Source: Microbacterium album
GTDB taxonomy: Bacteria; Actinomycetota; Actinomycetes; Actinomycetales; Microbacteriaceae
Direction of reading: 5' to 3'
Length of the DNA stretch: 64,000 bases
Assembly (NCBI RefSeq): GCF_014643695.1
Contig: NZ_BMJY01000002.1
Span: forward strand, 1 to 64,000
The notes below the pieces were generated by a model that saw only the letters and a list, made by a program, of their open reading frames with translations, searched no databases and was not told the DNA's origin. The stretch's first letter is position 1; every line of letters starts with the position of its first letter. Of the stretch, positions 25,451-34,783 are shown piece by piece. A program made the translations under genes and the position numbers.

Positions 25451-26608
25451 ATGCCGGAGCGGGCCGTGAGGCTCGAGCGGCTGGGCTCGGACGAGCCGCG
25501 CGACGTGCTGCGGGCGCTGCGGTCCGCGCTCGGCGCGGGGCCGGCCGTCGCGCTCGGCCCCGCCGAGCGCCCACTGCCCCCCGAGGTGCCCGCCGGGACG
25601 GCCGTGGTGGTCACGACCTCGGGGTCCAGCGGCGTGCCCAAGAGCGTCGCGCTGTCCCGGGCGGCGCTGACCGCGAGCGCGCTCGCCACCGCCGACCGGA
25701 TCGGGACGGGACAGTGGCTGCTGGCCCTCCCCGCCGGATACGTCGCGGGCGTGCAGGTGCTCGTCCGCTCGCTCGTGCAGGGCACCGAGCCCGCGATCCT
25801 GGCGGGGAGGTTCTCGCCCGTCGCGTTCGCGCATGTCGCCTCCGGCATGCGCTCGTCGCGCGGCGGCGCGCGCGTGCCGACCTACACCTCGCTCGTGCCC
25901 GCGCAGCTGCAGACCCTCGTGACCGCCGCCGACGAGGATCCCGCGGTGGCGCGCGCGCTGGCGTCGTTCGAGGCGATCCTCGTCGGTGGCCAGGCCCTGC
26001 CGCAGCACGTGCGCGAGCGAGCCGCGGAGCACGGCGCCCGCATCGTGCGGACGTACGGCTCCACCGAGACCAGCGGGGGATGCGTGTACGACGGCGTCCC
26101 GCTCGACGGCGTGCGCGTCGAGCCGGTCGACGGCGAGCTGCGTATCGCCGGGCCCACGCTCGCGGACGGATACGTGGGCGACGACCCCCTGACGGAGCGC
26201 GTCTTCGCACGGGACGCCGACGGCGTCCGCTGGTACCGCACGGGCGACGCCGGCACGGTCGAGGATGGCGCGGTGCGCGTGACGGGACGGATCGACAACG
26301 TCATCGTGTCGGGCGGCGTCAACGTGTCGCTCGACCGCGTCGAGCGCATCGTGCGCGAGACGCCCGGCCTCGCCGCAGCGGTCGTGGTGGGGGTACCCGA
26401 CGAGCGGTGGGGCGAGGCGAGCGTCGTCGTCGCGCCGCGCGCCGCCGTCGCCGACCCGGACGCGGTCCTCGCGGCCGCGCGCGAAGCCGTCGCCGCCGCG
26501 GTCGGCAAACCCGCCCGCCCCGCGCGCATCCTGCTCGTAGACGAGCTGCCGCGTCTGGCGTCGGGCAAGCCCGACCGCCGCGCCCTCTCCCGGCTCGCGG
26601 CCGGCTGA
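25451..26608 (+). CDS. menE: o-Succinylbenzoate--CoA ligase
   Basis: A 385-residue AMP-forming acyl-CoA synthetase. Motifs in order: TTSGSSGVPKSVALS (phosphate loop), TYGSTETSGG (adenine motif), YRTGDAGTV and GRIDNVIVSGGVNVS (hinge), and the catalytic Lys in ASGKPDRRAL near the end. It is shorter than general acyl-CoA ligases because the N-terminal region is reduced, which is usual for actinobacterial MenE. It supplies the substrate for MenB, encoded immediately upstream. Confidence 0.92.
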   Translation: MPERAVRLERLGSDEPRDVLRALRSALGAGPAVALGPAERPLPPEVPAGTAVVVTTSGSSGVPKSVALSRAALTASALATADRIGTGQWLLALPAGYVAGVQVLVRSLVQGTEPAILAGRFSPVAFAHVASGMRSSRGGARVPTYTSLVPAQLQTLVTAADEDPAVARALASFEAILVGGQALPQHVRERAAEHGARIVRTYGSTETSGGCVYDGVPLDGVRVEPVDGELRIAGPTLADGYVGDDPLTERVFARDADGVRWYRTGDAGTVEDGAVRVTGRIDNVIVSGGVNVSLDRVERIVRETPGLAAAVVVGVPDERWGEASVVVAPRAAVADPDAVLAAAREAVAAAVGKPARPARILLVDELPRLASGKPDRRALSRLAAG

Positions 26609-26688
26609 CGAGCCCGTTGCGAGATGTCGTCCGTCACCCGGCGGCGCCGGCCCGGTCCGCGCGGATCGGGGCCGCGCTCCGGGGGTCG

Positions 26689-26694
26689 TAGGAT
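26689..26694 (+). promoter_or_regulatory. Leaderless -10 TAGGAT
   Basis: TAGGAT, eight bases, then the GTG of menA at 26703. Confidence 0.55.
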
Positions 26695-26702
26695 CGGGGA
26701 TC

Positions 26703-27650
26703 GTGGCGAAGAAGAAGAACAGGGGCGTCAGCGGCAATCCGGCGAAGCGCGGCAGCGTGGTCGCACCGCCGCCGCCGCCCGTCACCCCCCGGGACTGGAT
26801 CCAGGCGGCGCGGCTGCGCACCCTGCCGCTCGCGATCTCCCCGGTCCTGATCGGCACGGGCGCGGCGATCTTCGTCGGCGACCTGTTCCACTGGGTCATC
26901 GCGCTGGCCTGCCTGGCGGTGTCCGTCTCGCTGCAGATCGGCGTCAACTTCGCCAACGACTACAGCGACGGCATCCGCGGCACGGACGCCCACCGCGTCG
27001 GCCCCGCGCGTCTGACGGCGTCGGGCCGCGTGGCGCCGCGCACCGTCATGCTCGTCGCCTTCGCGTTCTTCGCCGTTGCGGCGATCGCGGGCCTGGCGAT
27101 CGCGATCCGCACCCAGCAGTGGTGGCTCCTGCTGGTCGGCGCGGCGTGCATCGTCGCGGCGTGGTTCTACACGGGCGGCAAGCGCCCGTACGGCTACAAC
27201 GCGCTCGGCGAGGTCTTCGTCTTCGTCTTCTTCGGGCTGGTCGCCACGCTCGGCACGACGTGGGTGCAGGCTCAGGCGCTGCCGCAGGAGGCGTGGTTCG
27301 GAGGCATCGGCGCGGGCCTGCTGGCGTGCGCCGTGCTGGCGGCGAACAACCTGCGCGACATCGATCAGGATCGCCGCGTCGGCAAGCGCACGCTGAGCGT
27401 GCTCATCGGCCGCCGCGCCACGCAGATCCTCTACACGGCGTTCGTGGTGCTCGCCTTCGCGATCAGCTGGTTCCTGGCGCTGTTCCACCCGATCGCGTGG
27501 CTGGCGTCGCTCGCGCTGCTCGCGGGCCTGCCCGCCATCCTCATCGTGTGGCTCTACCGCCACCCGCGCGAGCTCGTCACCGCGCTCGGCCTGACGTCCC
27601 TCACGTCGCTCGGCTACGCCGCGTTCCTGTTCTGGGCGTTCGTCGGCTGA
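26703..27650 (+). CDS. menA: 1,4-Dihydroxy-2-naphthoate polyprenyltransferase
   Basis: A 315-residue UbiA-superfamily membrane enzyme that joins the polyprenyl chain to DHNA to give demethylmenaquinone. The first Asp-rich motif is NFANDYSDGIRGTDAHRVGP and the second is NNLRDIDQDRRVGKRTL. Eight or nine membrane helices are apparent. The Lys-rich start (AKKKNRG) is cytoplasmic. It has its own leaderless promoter although it follows menE by less than 100 bases. Confidence 0.94.
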   Translation: MAKKKNRGVSGNPAKRGSVVAPPPPPVTPRDWIQAARLRTLPLAISPVLIGTGAAIFVGDLFHWVIALACLAVSVSLQIGVNFANDYSDGIRGTDAHRVGPARLTASGRVAPRTVMLVAFAFFAVAAIAGLAIAIRTQQWWLLLVGAACIVAAWFYTGGKRPYGYNALGEVFVFVFFGLVATLGTTWVQAQALPQEAWFGGIGAGLLACAVLAANNLRDIDQDRRVGKRTLSVLIGRRATQILYTAFVVLAFAISWFLALFHPIAWLASLALLAGLPAILIVWLYRHPRELVTALGLTSLTSLGYAAFLFWAFVG

Positions 27651-27692
27651 TCCCGCGCCGATCCCGCTCCGGTCCGGCGCTCGGCGGCGTCC

Positions 27693-28001
27693 TCAGCCCT
27701 CGTCGCGCGTCGCGCTCTCGTTCGCGGCATCCTCGGCCTCGTCCTCCAGCTCGCGCTCGGTCCTGCGCTGCGGCGCCTGCGCACGCTCCCGGCGCTCGGC
27801 CAGCGACTCCGAGACGTCCGACAGCGGCCGCCGCAGCAGCAGGACCGACAGGCTGAGCCCGATCAGCGCGGCGAAGACGGCCGCGAGCCACCACAGGTCA
27901 TGGAAGACGGGGAACAGCATGAGCAGCCCGAACGGCACCAGGAACGCCGCGAGGCGCAGCACCGAGTAGAGCAGGAACGACAGGCCGGCGGACTTCTTCA
28001 C
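27693..28001 (-). CDS. DUF4229 small membrane protein
   Basis: A 102-residue protein with two hydrophobic helices (SVLRLAAFLVPFGLLMLFP and LAAVFAALIGLSLSVLLL) and a charged coiled C-terminus (SLAERRERAQ, RELEDEAEDA). This matches the actinobacterial DUF4229 family, often found near menA. It starts at GTG 28001 with TAGACT seven bases upstream. It is convergent with menA. Function unknown. Confidence 0.85.
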   Translation of the reverse strand: MKKSAGLSFLLYSVLRLAAFLVPFGLLMLFPVFHDLWWLAAVFAALIGLSLSVLLLRRPLSDVSESLAERRERAQAPQRRTERELEDEAEDAANESATRDEG

Positions 28002-28008
28002 GCCCCCG

Positions 28009-28014
28009 AGTCTA
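28009..28014 (-). promoter_or_regulatory. Leaderless -10 TAGACT
   Basis: TAGACT, CGGGGGC, then the GTG of the DUF4229 gene on the minus strand. Confidence 0.6.
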
Positions 28015-28109
28015 GGAGCGGGCCCTGAAGGATCCCTTGACCCGATCGCCGCGGGGCCGCTACCATCCTCCGAACCCCGCTCGTCCGGCCGCTGCTCAGG
28101 CGGCGCGCC

Positions 28110-28115
28110 TAGGAT
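28110..28115 (+). promoter_or_regulatory. Leaderless -10 TAGGAT
   Basis: TAGGAT, GAGGGG, then ATG at 28122. Confidence 0.65.
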
Positions 28116-28121
28116 GAGGGG

Positions 28122-28583
28122 ATGGCCCGTCTCTTGATCGTCCTCGGCGTCGCCGCCGTGGTGTTCTGGGTGTTCAGCATCGTCGATTGCGCGGTGCAGT
28201 CCCCCGCGCGCCACCGAGGCGTGTCAAAAGGGGCATGGATCGCGATCGTGATCCTCATCCCGGTCCTGGGCGGACTGCTGTGGTTCACGATCGGGCGCGG
28301 ACGCCGACAGACGGCGCAGCGCGCGGTGGCGCCGGACGACGACCCCAACTTCCTCGGCACCATCGGGGGGATCTCGGACCAGGACGAGCGCATCCGCCTC
28401 CTGGAGGAGGAGCTCGCGCGCCTGGATTCCGAGGCGGACGGGCCTGCTCCCGACGACCGCATCGGGCCGCTGGACGACGACCCCGACGGGGCCGACGACG
28501 GCGCCGGCGAGCGCCCGGGCATCGACCGCGACGGCCCTGACACGGACGACGACGGCCGCGGCCGCCGCGGCACCGCCGGCTGA
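28122..28583 (+). CDS. PLDc_N domain small membrane protein
   Basis: A 153-residue protein with two membrane helices (LLIVLGVAAVVFWVFSIVDC and AWIAIVILIPVLGGLLWFTIG). This is the PLDc_N module, which is otherwise found at the N-terminus of cardiolipin synthases but here stands alone with no HKD motif. A coiled stretch (DQDERIRLLEEELARLD) and an acidic Asp/Gly-rich tail follow. The stop is one base before the menD GTG, so it is the first gene of a menD operon. Function unknown. Confidence 0.85.
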   Translation: MARLLIVLGVAAVVFWVFSIVDCAVQSPARHRGVSKGAWIAIVILIPVLGGLLWFTIGRGRRQTAQRAVAPDDDPNFLGTIGGISDQDERIRLLEEELARLDSEADGPAPDDRIGPLDDDPDGADDGAGERPGIDRDGPDTDDDGRGRRGTAG

Positions 28584-28584
28584 C

Positions 28585-30324
28585 GTGTCCGGGGCGCCGG
28601 ACGCCAAGGCGTCGCCCGCGACCGAGGCGGCCGCCGCGCTGCTCGACGAGCTCGTCTCATGCGGCCTGCGGCATATCGTCGTCAGCCCCGGGGCGCGCTC
28701 GCAGGCGCTCGCGCTGGCCGCCGCCGCGCTCGAGCGCGCGGGCCGGGTCCGTCTCCACGTCCGGATCGACGAGCGCGTCGCAGGCTTCACGGCGCTCGGC
28801 ATCGGGCGCGAGATCCGTGTGCCGGCCGCCGTCATCTGCACGTCCGGCACTGCGGTCGCCAACCTGGTGCCCGCCGTACTCGAGGCGCACCACGCGGGTG
28901 TCCCGCTGCTGCTGCTGACCGCCGACCGCCCGCCCGAGCTGCGGGGCGTAGGGGCCAACCAGACGACGACCCAGCCCGGCCTCTTCCGCGACGCGACGCG
29001 CTTCGCCGCCGACGCCGCCGTGCCGACCGGGGCAGTGGGCGAGGCCGACGACGCCCGCGCCCTCGCCCGCACCGCGATCCGCGCCGCGGCCGGACCGATC
29101 GCCGGCCCCGTCCACCTCAACCTCCCGTACCGCGAGCCGCTCGCGGGCTCGCTGCCGGCGTGGTTCGAGGGCCCGAGCGTCGACCCCGCCGACGATGCCG
29201 GTCAGGTCGACGACGCGGCCCAGGTCGGCGACACGGCCCAGCCCGGCGACGCCGGTCAGCCCGGCGACGCGATCACGACCGTGCTCGAGCCCGGCCCGCG
29301 CACGGTCGTGATCGCGGGGGCGGACGCCGGCCCCGAGGCCGAGGAGGTCGCGCACGCGGGCGGGTGGCCGCTGGTCGCCGAGATCGTCAGCGGCGCGCGC
29401 TTCGGTCGACACGTCGTCCACGGCTATCGGGCCCTGCTGCGCGATCCCGACCTCGGCGGACGCATCGAGCGGGTCGTCGTCCTGGGCCACCCGACGCTGT
29501 CGCGCGAGACGACCGCGCTGCTGTCGCGGGACGACGTCGAGGTCATCGCGGTGGACGGGCCGGGGGAGCGGCTCAATCTGAACGGCCGCACCCGCGCCGT
29601 GCCGGGCGTGCGTGTGGCCGCGGGCGCCGCGGATCGCGCGTGGCTCGCCGCGTGGATGCGCGCCTCCGCGGCGCACGCCGTGGACCTGACCGCGCCGGCC
29701 CCGGATCTCGACGCGCTCGCGTCGAGCGATCGGCATGCGCGGCTGCAGGCCGTCGAGGCGGAGCTCGCCGCCGTGCGGCGGCCTCTCGACCGCGAGCAGC
29801 TCGTCGCGGCGGTGTGGGCGGCGACCTGGCCGCACGACCGGCTGGTGTTCGGCTCGTCGCGGCTCGTGCGGGTGGCCGACGCGGTCCTGCCCGGCAAGCG
29901 CGTGCCCGTGCACGCCAACCGGGGGCTGGCCGGCATCGACGGTACGATCGCGACGGCCACGGGGATCGCGGTCGCGAGCCAGGGGGAGGGACGTCCCGGC
30001 GTCACGCGCGTGCTGCTCGGAGACCTGGCGTTCCTGCACGACGTGGGCGCCTTGCTGCTGCCCGTCGGGGAGGAGGAGCCGCGCGTCCAGGTCATCGTCG
30101 GCAACGACGGCGGCGGGACGATCTTCGACGGCCTGGAGGTCGCCGCCATCGCCTCCGCCGCGGACATGGCGCGCGTGCAGTACACGCCCCAGGCCGCCGG
30201 CATCGCGGACCTCGCACGCGCCTACGGCTGGGAGCACGTCGTCGTGAAGACCCGCTCGGCGCTCGACCAGGCGCTCATCGCCCCGGGCGCCCGTCGGATC
30301 ATCGAGGTCCCGCTGAACCGCTGA
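28585..30324 (+). CDS. menD: SEPHCHC synthase
   Basis: A 579-residue thiamine-diphosphate enzyme that adds 2-oxoglutarate to isochorismate in menaquinone synthesis. The N-terminal catalytic Glu region is RIDERVAGFTALGIG, the substrate loop is PPELRGVGANQTTTQPGLF, and the C-terminal cofactor region is LLGDLAFLHDVGALLL with IVGNDGGGTIFDGLE. Residues about 200-229 are a repetitive insert of Asp/Ala/Gln/Gly units between the first two domains. The GTG start has no leader of its own and is one base after the preceding gene. Confidence 0.95.
   Translation: MSGAPDAKASPATEAAAALLDELVSCGLRHIVVSPGARSQALALAAAALERAGRVRLHVRIDERVAGFTALGIGREIRVPAAVICTSGTAVANLVPAVLEAHHAGVPLLLLTADRPPELRGVGANQTTTQPGLFRDATRFAADAAVPTGAVGEADDARALARTAIRAAAGPIAGPVHLNLPYREPLAGSLPAWFEGPSVDPADDAGQVDDAAQVGDTAQPGDAGQPGDAITTVLEPGPRTVVIAGADAGPEAEEVAHAGGWPLVAEIVSGARFGRHVVHGYRALLRDPDLGGRIERVVVLGHPTLSRETTALLSRDDVEVIAVDGPGERLNLNGRTRAVPGVRVAAGAADRAWLAAWMRASAAHAVDLTAPAPDLDALASSDRHARLQAVEAELAAVRRPLDREQLVAAVWAATWPHDRLVFGSSRLVRVADAVLPGKRVPVHANRGLAGIDGTIATATGIAVASQGEGRPGVTRVLLGDLAFLHDVGALLLPVGEEEPRVQVIVGNDGGGTIFDGLEVAAIASAADMARVQYTPQAAGIADLARAYGWEHVVVKTRSALDQALIAPGARRIIEVPLNR
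29191..29270 (+). repeat. Degenerate in-frame repeats within menD
   Basis: About five short units of 15-18 bases (gcc ggt cag / gtc ggc gac types) encode DDAGQVDDAAQVGDTAQPGD and similar. They keep the reading frame and fall in an interdomain linker. Confidence 0.7.
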
Positions 30325-30407
30325 CGCGCCCGCAGTCGGCCGGCGACCCGTGGGAGTCCGCGCCAGGGATCTCCCGCCCGGGCGCCGGACACGTCAGAAT
30401 GTGCCCC

Positions 30408-31274
30408 ATGACCGCCAAGAGCCAGGCCAAGTGGACCGAGGACGCGCTGCAGGTGCTGCGCGTGGACAGGGGATTCCGGCTCGATCGGGTCTCGCCCGAC
30501 GCGACGCCGGGATACGGCGGCACGAAGGCGGACGGTGCACGCGACCTCGCGGCGGGCCTGGCGCAGCTGGCCGAGTACCAGGAGCGGCTCTACGCCGCCA
30601 GCCACGGCGGCACCGCGAAGGACGCCGTGCTGCTCGTGCTGCAGGCGATGGACTCGGCGGGCAAGGGCGGCATCGTGCGGCACGTCGTGGGCGGCGTGGA
30701 TCCGCAGGGCGTCGCGCTGGCCGCGTTCAAGTCGCCCACCGAGGAGGAACTGGCCCACGACTTCCTCTGGCGCGTGCAGAAGCGCATCCCCGCTCCCGGC
30801 ATGATCGGCGTGTTCGACCGCTCGCACTACGAGGACGTGCTGATCGGCCGGGTGCGCAAGCTCGCCGACGCGGAGGAGATCGAGCGGCGCTACGGCGCGA
30901 TCGTCGACTTCGAGCGCCGGCTGACCGAGGCCGGGATCCGCATCGTCAAGGTCATGCTGCACATCTCGCCCGAGGAACAGGGCAAGCGCCTCCTGGAGCG
31001 CCTCGAACGGCCGGACAAGCACTGGAAGTTCAACCCGGGAGACGTCGACGAGCGCCTGCGGTGGCCCGCGTACATGGAGGCGTATCAGACCGTGCTGCAG
31101 CGCACCTCGACGGACGAGGCGCCGTGGTTCGTCGTGCCGGCCGACCGGAAGTGGTACGCGCGGCTGGCGGTGCAGGCGCTCCTGCTGGAGACGCTCGAGG
31201 ACATCGACCCGCAGTGGCCGGCCGCCACGTTCGACGTCGAGGCCGAGACCGCCCGCCTCCGCGCGACCCTCTGA
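30408..31274 (+). CDS. ppk2: Polyphosphate kinase 2 family protein
   Basis: A 288-residue PPK2-type nucleotide kinase using polyphosphate. The Walker A motif is QAMDSAGKGG, the Walker B region is IGVFDRSHYEDVL, and the lid contains RPDKHWKFNPGD. The family phosphorylates nucleoside mono- or diphosphates at the expense of polyphosphate; the sequence alone does not show which. Starts at ATG 30408 or the in-frame ATG three codons earlier. CAGAAT seven bases before 30408 resembles a weak leaderless -10. It lies between menD and menF but has no known role in quinone synthesis. Confidence 0.9.
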   Translation: MTAKSQAKWTEDALQVLRVDRGFRLDRVSPDATPGYGGTKADGARDLAAGLAQLAEYQERLYAASHGGTAKDAVLLVLQAMDSAGKGGIVRHVVGGVDPQGVALAAFKSPTEEELAHDFLWRVQKRIPAPGMIGVFDRSHYEDVLIGRVRKLADAEEIERRYGAIVDFERRLTEAGIRIVKVMLHISPEEQGKRLLERLERPDKHWKFNPGDVDERLRWPAYMEAYQTVLQRTSTDEAPWFVVPADRKWYARLAVQALLLETLEDIDPQWPAATFDVEAETARLRATL

Positions 31275-31290
31275 GTCGGGAGCGGACGCG

Positions 31291-32568
31291 TCAGGCCAGC
31301 GCGTCGACGATCGGGCGGAACTTCACGCGCGTCTCCAGCAGCTCCGCCTCGGGAGCGCTGCCGGCCACGATCCCGCCCCCCGCGTGCGCCGTCACTCCGC
31401 GCACGGCGCCGGCCGCGTCCGGTGTCGCCTCGGCCGCCGGTTCGAACTGCGCACAGCGGAGCGCGATCGCCCACTCGCCGTCGCCGCGCGCGTCGATCCA
31501 GCCGACCGGGCCGGCGTAGCGGCCGCGGTCGAACGGTTCGATGCGCCGGATGAGCGCGGTGGCCGCGTCGCGCGGCGTGCCGGCGACCGCTGCCGTGGGG
31601 TGCAGCGCCCGCGCCATGTCGAGCGCGCTCGACCCGTTCGAGAGCGTGCCCTCGACGTCCGTGGCGAGGTGCCACAGGTTCGGCAGCTTGAGCGTGAACG
31701 GCTGCTCGGCGGCGGCGAGGGCCGACGTGTGCGGGCGGAGCGCCTCGAGGACCGAGCGAACCGCGTAGCCGTGCTCGTCCAGATCCTTCGCGCTCGCCGC
31801 CAGCTCGGCCGTGATCGCGGTGTCCTCGTCCGCATCGGCGCCTCGCGGGCGCGTGCCGGCGAGCACCCGCGCGGTCACGGCGCCGCCCCGCACCGTCACC
31901 AGCGTCTCGGGGCTCGCGCCGATGATGCCGTCGACGGCATACGCCCACGTGTCGGGATAGCCCGTCATCAGCGCGCGGATCAGTCGCCGCAGGTCCGCGC
32001 TCGCCGGTACGGTCCCCGCGATGTCCCGCGCGACCACCACCTTCGCCACCTCGCCGGCGTCGATCGCGCCGAGGGCCGCCCGGACGGCATCGCCGTGCGC
32101 GGCCGGATCCATGCGCCCCGGGCCCAGCGTCGCCGACCAGTGCGGACCGTAACCCGCCGGGCGCGGAACCGCGGGGAACGGCTCGTCCTCGCGGCGGATC
32201 CGGGTGATCCAGGCGCGCCCGCCGCGCCGCCCGAGGATCGTGCTGGGCACCGTGAGCGTGCTCGCCAGTGCCGAGGAGTCGTCGAACGCGAGCGCGCCGA
32301 ACGCCACCAGCCCGGTCCCGGGGACGGCGATCTCGTCGTCGGACCGGGACTCCGCGGAGATCTCGCGCCAGGCGTCCGCGAGCCGCGCGATCCGGTCCTC
32401 GCCCGTCACGGACAGGCGCAGCACGGCGGGACCGGCTCCCACCATCCCGTCCCCCCGGCGCAGCCAGGCGGTCGGGTCGTCCGCGGAGGTGAACGGCAGC
32501 AGGTCCTCGACCGGATCCACCTCCCGGGTCTCGACCGTCAGGCGCGGCGGACGGGCGGATTCGGTCAC
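31291..32568 (-). CDS. menF: Isochorismate synthase
   Basis: A 425-residue chorismate-using enzyme that commits chorismate to menaquinone. Diagnostic parts are [22 protein letters not shown], a helix with [20 protein letters not shown] and the C-terminal [21 protein letters not shown] and [10 protein letters not shown] loops that bind magnesium and substrate. It starts at GTG 32568. It is convergent with the ppk2 gene and divergent from menG. Confidence 0.93.
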   Translation of the reverse strand: MTESARPPRLTVETREVDPVEDLLPFTSADDPTAWLRRGDGMVGAGPAVLRLSVTGEDRIARLADAWREISAESRSDDEIAVPGTGLVAFGALAFDDSSALASTLTVPSTILGRRGGRAWITRIRREDEPFPAVPRPAGYGPHWSATLGPGRMDPAAHGDAVRAALGAIDAGEVAKVVVARDIAGTVPASADLRRLIRALMTGYPDTWAYAVDGIIGASPETLVTVRGGAVTARVLAGTRPRGADADEDTAITAELAASAKDLDEHGYAVRSVLEALRPHTSALAAAEQPFTLKLPNLWHLATDVEGTLSNGSSALDMARALHPTAAVAGTPRDAATALIRRIEPFDRGRYAGPVGWIDARGDGEWAIALRCAQFEPAAEATPDAAGAVRGVTAHAGGGIVAGSAPEAELLETRVKFRPIVDALA

Positions 32569-32574
32569 CCGTCC

Positions 32575-32580
32575 AGCTTA
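32575..32580 (-). promoter_or_regulatory. Leaderless -10 TAAGCT
   Basis: TAAGCT, GGACGG, then the GTG of menF on the minus strand. Confidence 0.65.
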
Positions 32581-32644
32581 GGTCGTGCCCGGCACAGCGC
32601 CTCGCTGCCCGGCCCCGCGACCGAGGCGCCCGGTATCCCGCGCC

Positions 32645-32650
32645 TAGAAT
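32645..32650 (+). promoter_or_regulatory. Leaderless -10 TAGAAT
   Basis: TAGAAT, CGACAGT, then the GTG of menG at 32658; the closest of the set to the TATAAT consensus. Confidence 0.7.
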
Positions 32651-32657
32651 CGACAGT

Positions 32658-33542
32658 GTGAACCAGCGCGACCAGGACAGCCCACGCAGCCCCCGCGCCG
32701 ATCTGGGGAAGGACCCCGCGAGCGTGAGCGGCATGTTCGACCAGGTCGCCGCGCGATACGACGTCACGAACGCGGTGCTGAGCCTCGGCAACGACCGCCT
32801 GTGGCGCGCCGCCACCACCCGCGCCGTCGCCCCCCGCCCGGGCGAGCGCATCCTCGACCTCGCCGCGGGCACGGGCGCGTCGTCCGTCTCGCTCGCGCGC
32901 AGCGGCGCGCAGGTCGTGGCCGCCGACTTCTCGCCCGGGATGATCGCGGACGGGCGCCGCCGCCACGGCGACGTGCGCAACCTGACCTTCGTGGAGGCGG
33001 ACGCGACCGACCTCCCGTTCGCCGACGGCGAGTTCGACGCCGTCACGATGTCGTTCGGCCTGCGCAACGTCGACCGACCGAAGACCGCGCTGGCCGAGCT
33101 GCTGCGGGTCACCCGCCCCGGGGGCCGGCTCGTGATCTGCGAGTTCTCGCACCCGCGCTCGGCCGCGTTCCGGCGGCTCTACGGCTTCTACAACGACCGT
33201 GTGCTGCCGCGCGTCGCGCGCGCGCTCAGCTCTCACAGCGAGGCCTACGACTACCTCAACGAGTCGATCAAGCAGTGGCCGGATCAGCGCACGCTCGCCG
33301 AGTGGATCCGCGAGGCGGGCTGGGCGGAGGTCGCCTATCGCGACCTGACGTTCGGCATCGTCGCGCTGCACCGCGCGGTCAAGCCGGGCGACGTGCGGGG
33401 CGGCACCGGCGACGCGGGTGCCGTCGGCGGCGCGGCCACCACGAGCGCTGCCGGCGCCGAGCGCGACGCGAACGCGACGGATGCCGGTGCGTCGGACGCG
33501 GGCGGGGCCGCCGGCGGCGACGGCGGCGCGGCGACCGCGTGA
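32658..33542 (+). CDS. menG: Demethylmenaquinone methyltransferase
   Basis: A 294-residue UbiE/MenG SAM-dependent methyltransferase performing the last step of menaquinone synthesis. Motif I is [16 protein letters not shown], the UbiE signature [17 protein letters not shown] is near the start and [28 protein letters not shown] is in the middle. After the normal end ([12 protein letters not shown]) there is an unusual tail of about 50 residues made of Gly, Ala, Asp and Thr, with no recognised fold. Confidence 0.94.
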   Translation: MNQRDQDSPRSPRADLGKDPASVSGMFDQVAARYDVTNAVLSLGNDRLWRAATTRAVAPRPGERILDLAAGTGASSVSLARSGAQVVAADFSPGMIADGRRRHGDVRNLTFVEADATDLPFADGEFDAVTMSFGLRNVDRPKTALAELLRVTRPGGRLVICEFSHPRSAAFRRLYGFYNDRVLPRVARALSSHSEAYDYLNESIKQWPDQRTLAEWIREAGWAEVAYRDLTFGIVALHRAVKPGDVRGGTGDAGAVGGAATTSAAGAERDANATDAGASDAGGAAGGDGGAATA

Positions 33543-33585
33543 GGGCTCTGTGCATACCTCCGGCGCGGTGCCTGCGCACGGCCGG

Positions 33586-33591
33586 TAGGCT
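33586..33591 (+). promoter_or_regulatory. Leaderless -10 TAGGCT
   Basis: TAGGCT, GGATCC, then the GTG of the prenyl synthase at 33598. Confidence 0.65.
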
Positions 33592-33597
33592 GGATCC

Positions 33598-34674
33598 GTG
33601 ACACGCCGCTCTCCCGCGCCGGGGACCTCTGCGCCCGGCTCGCGCACGGCGAGCCGCTTCGGGCTCAGCGAGCGCGTCTTCGCCGGCCCGGGATCGCGCC
33701 GCCTCATCGCCGCGATCGAAAGCGGCCTCGAGCGTGTCGAAGAGCAGCTCGCGGTCGAGCTGCGCTCCGCTGACGACCTCGTGGACGCGACGAGCCGGTA
33801 CCTGTACGAGGCCGGCGGCAAGCGCGTGCGTCCCATGCTCACGATGCTGTCGGCGCAGCTGGGCGACGGCGCGACCCAGCCCGTGATCGACGCGGCCACG
33901 GCGCTCGAGCTGACGCACCTCGGATCCCTCTACCACGACGACGTCATGGACGGCGCCGACCGTCGCCGCGGCGTCGCGAGCGCGCACCAGGTCTGGGGCA
34001 ACAGCATCGCGATCCTCACGGGCGACCTGCTGTTCTCGCGCGCGAGCCAGATCATGGCGCGCCTGGGCGACCGCGCCATGCGGCTGCAGGCCGACACGTT
34101 CGAGCGCCTCGTGCTCGGTCAGATGCACGAGACGGTCGGTGCGAAGCCCGGCGACGACCCCATCGCGTTCTACATCCAGGTGCTCGCCGACAAGACCGGA
34201 TCCCTGATCGCGGCGGCGGCGCAGGCGGGCGCGGTCTTCTCCAACGCCGACGAGACCTATCACGAGCCGCTGCGCGAGTACGGCGAGAAGGTCGGCGTCG
34301 CGTTCCAGCTGCTCGACGACGTGATCGACCTGTCGGCCGATCCGACCGAGACCGGAAAGGTGCCGGGCACGGATCTGCGCGCCGGCGTGCCCACGATGCC
34401 GTACCTCCTGCTGGCCCGGTCGGACGATGCGCACGCGCGGGAGCTGACCGAGCAGATCGATGCCGGTGTCGCGCGGATCGGCGAGGGCGACGACCCCGCG
34501 ATCCTGGACGCGCCGCTCGCGCGCCTGCGCGACCACGATGCGACGGAGCGCACGCGCGAGCTCGCGATGTCGTGGACGCGCGAGGCGGTCGACGCGCTCG
34601 CGCCCCTGCCGCGCGGCGGCGTGAAGGAGGCGCTCACGCGCTTCGCCCAGTCGCTCGTCGATCGCAGCAGCTGA
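33598..34674 (+). CDS. Polyprenyl diphosphate synthase
   Basis: A 358-residue trans-prenyltransferase that builds the isoprenoid chain, here very likely the menaquinone side chain used by MenA. The first Asp-rich motif DDVMD is in LGSLYHDDVMDGADRRRG and the second is LLDDVIDLSAD. The GGKRVRP substrate motif is also present. Chain length cannot be read with certainty. Its place next to menG parallels the heptaprenyl/grcC genes beside men genes in other Gram-positives. Confidence 0.93.
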   Translation: MTRRSPAPGTSAPGSRTASRFGLSERVFAGPGSRRLIAAIESGLERVEEQLAVELRSADDLVDATSRYLYEAGGKRVRPMLTMLSAQLGDGATQPVIDAATALELTHLGSLYHDDVMDGADRRRGVASAHQVWGNSIAILTGDLLFSRASQIMARLGDRAMRLQADTFERLVLGQMHETVGAKPGDDPIAFYIQVLADKTGSLIAAAAQAGAVFSNADETYHEPLREYGEKVGVAFQLLDDVIDLSADPTETGKVPGTDLRAGVPTMPYLLLARSDDAHARELTEQIDAGVARIGEGDDPAILDAPLARLRDHDATERTRELAMSWTREAVDALAPLPRGGVKEALTRFAQSLVDRSS

Positions 34675-34783
34675 TCGTCGAGCGGCCGCGTGGACCCCGC
34701 GCCCGCTGAGAGCGCCCGTCCAGCGGGTGACGACAGACTAGAGACCGCTGAGCCACGAAGGCCAGATCGATGGAGGGAAAGTC

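Noticed and set aside
28659-31274. An 871-codon frame across menD and ppk2
   Set aside because: The menD part is an off-frame Arg-rich reading; only the PPK2 portion from about 30408 is real.
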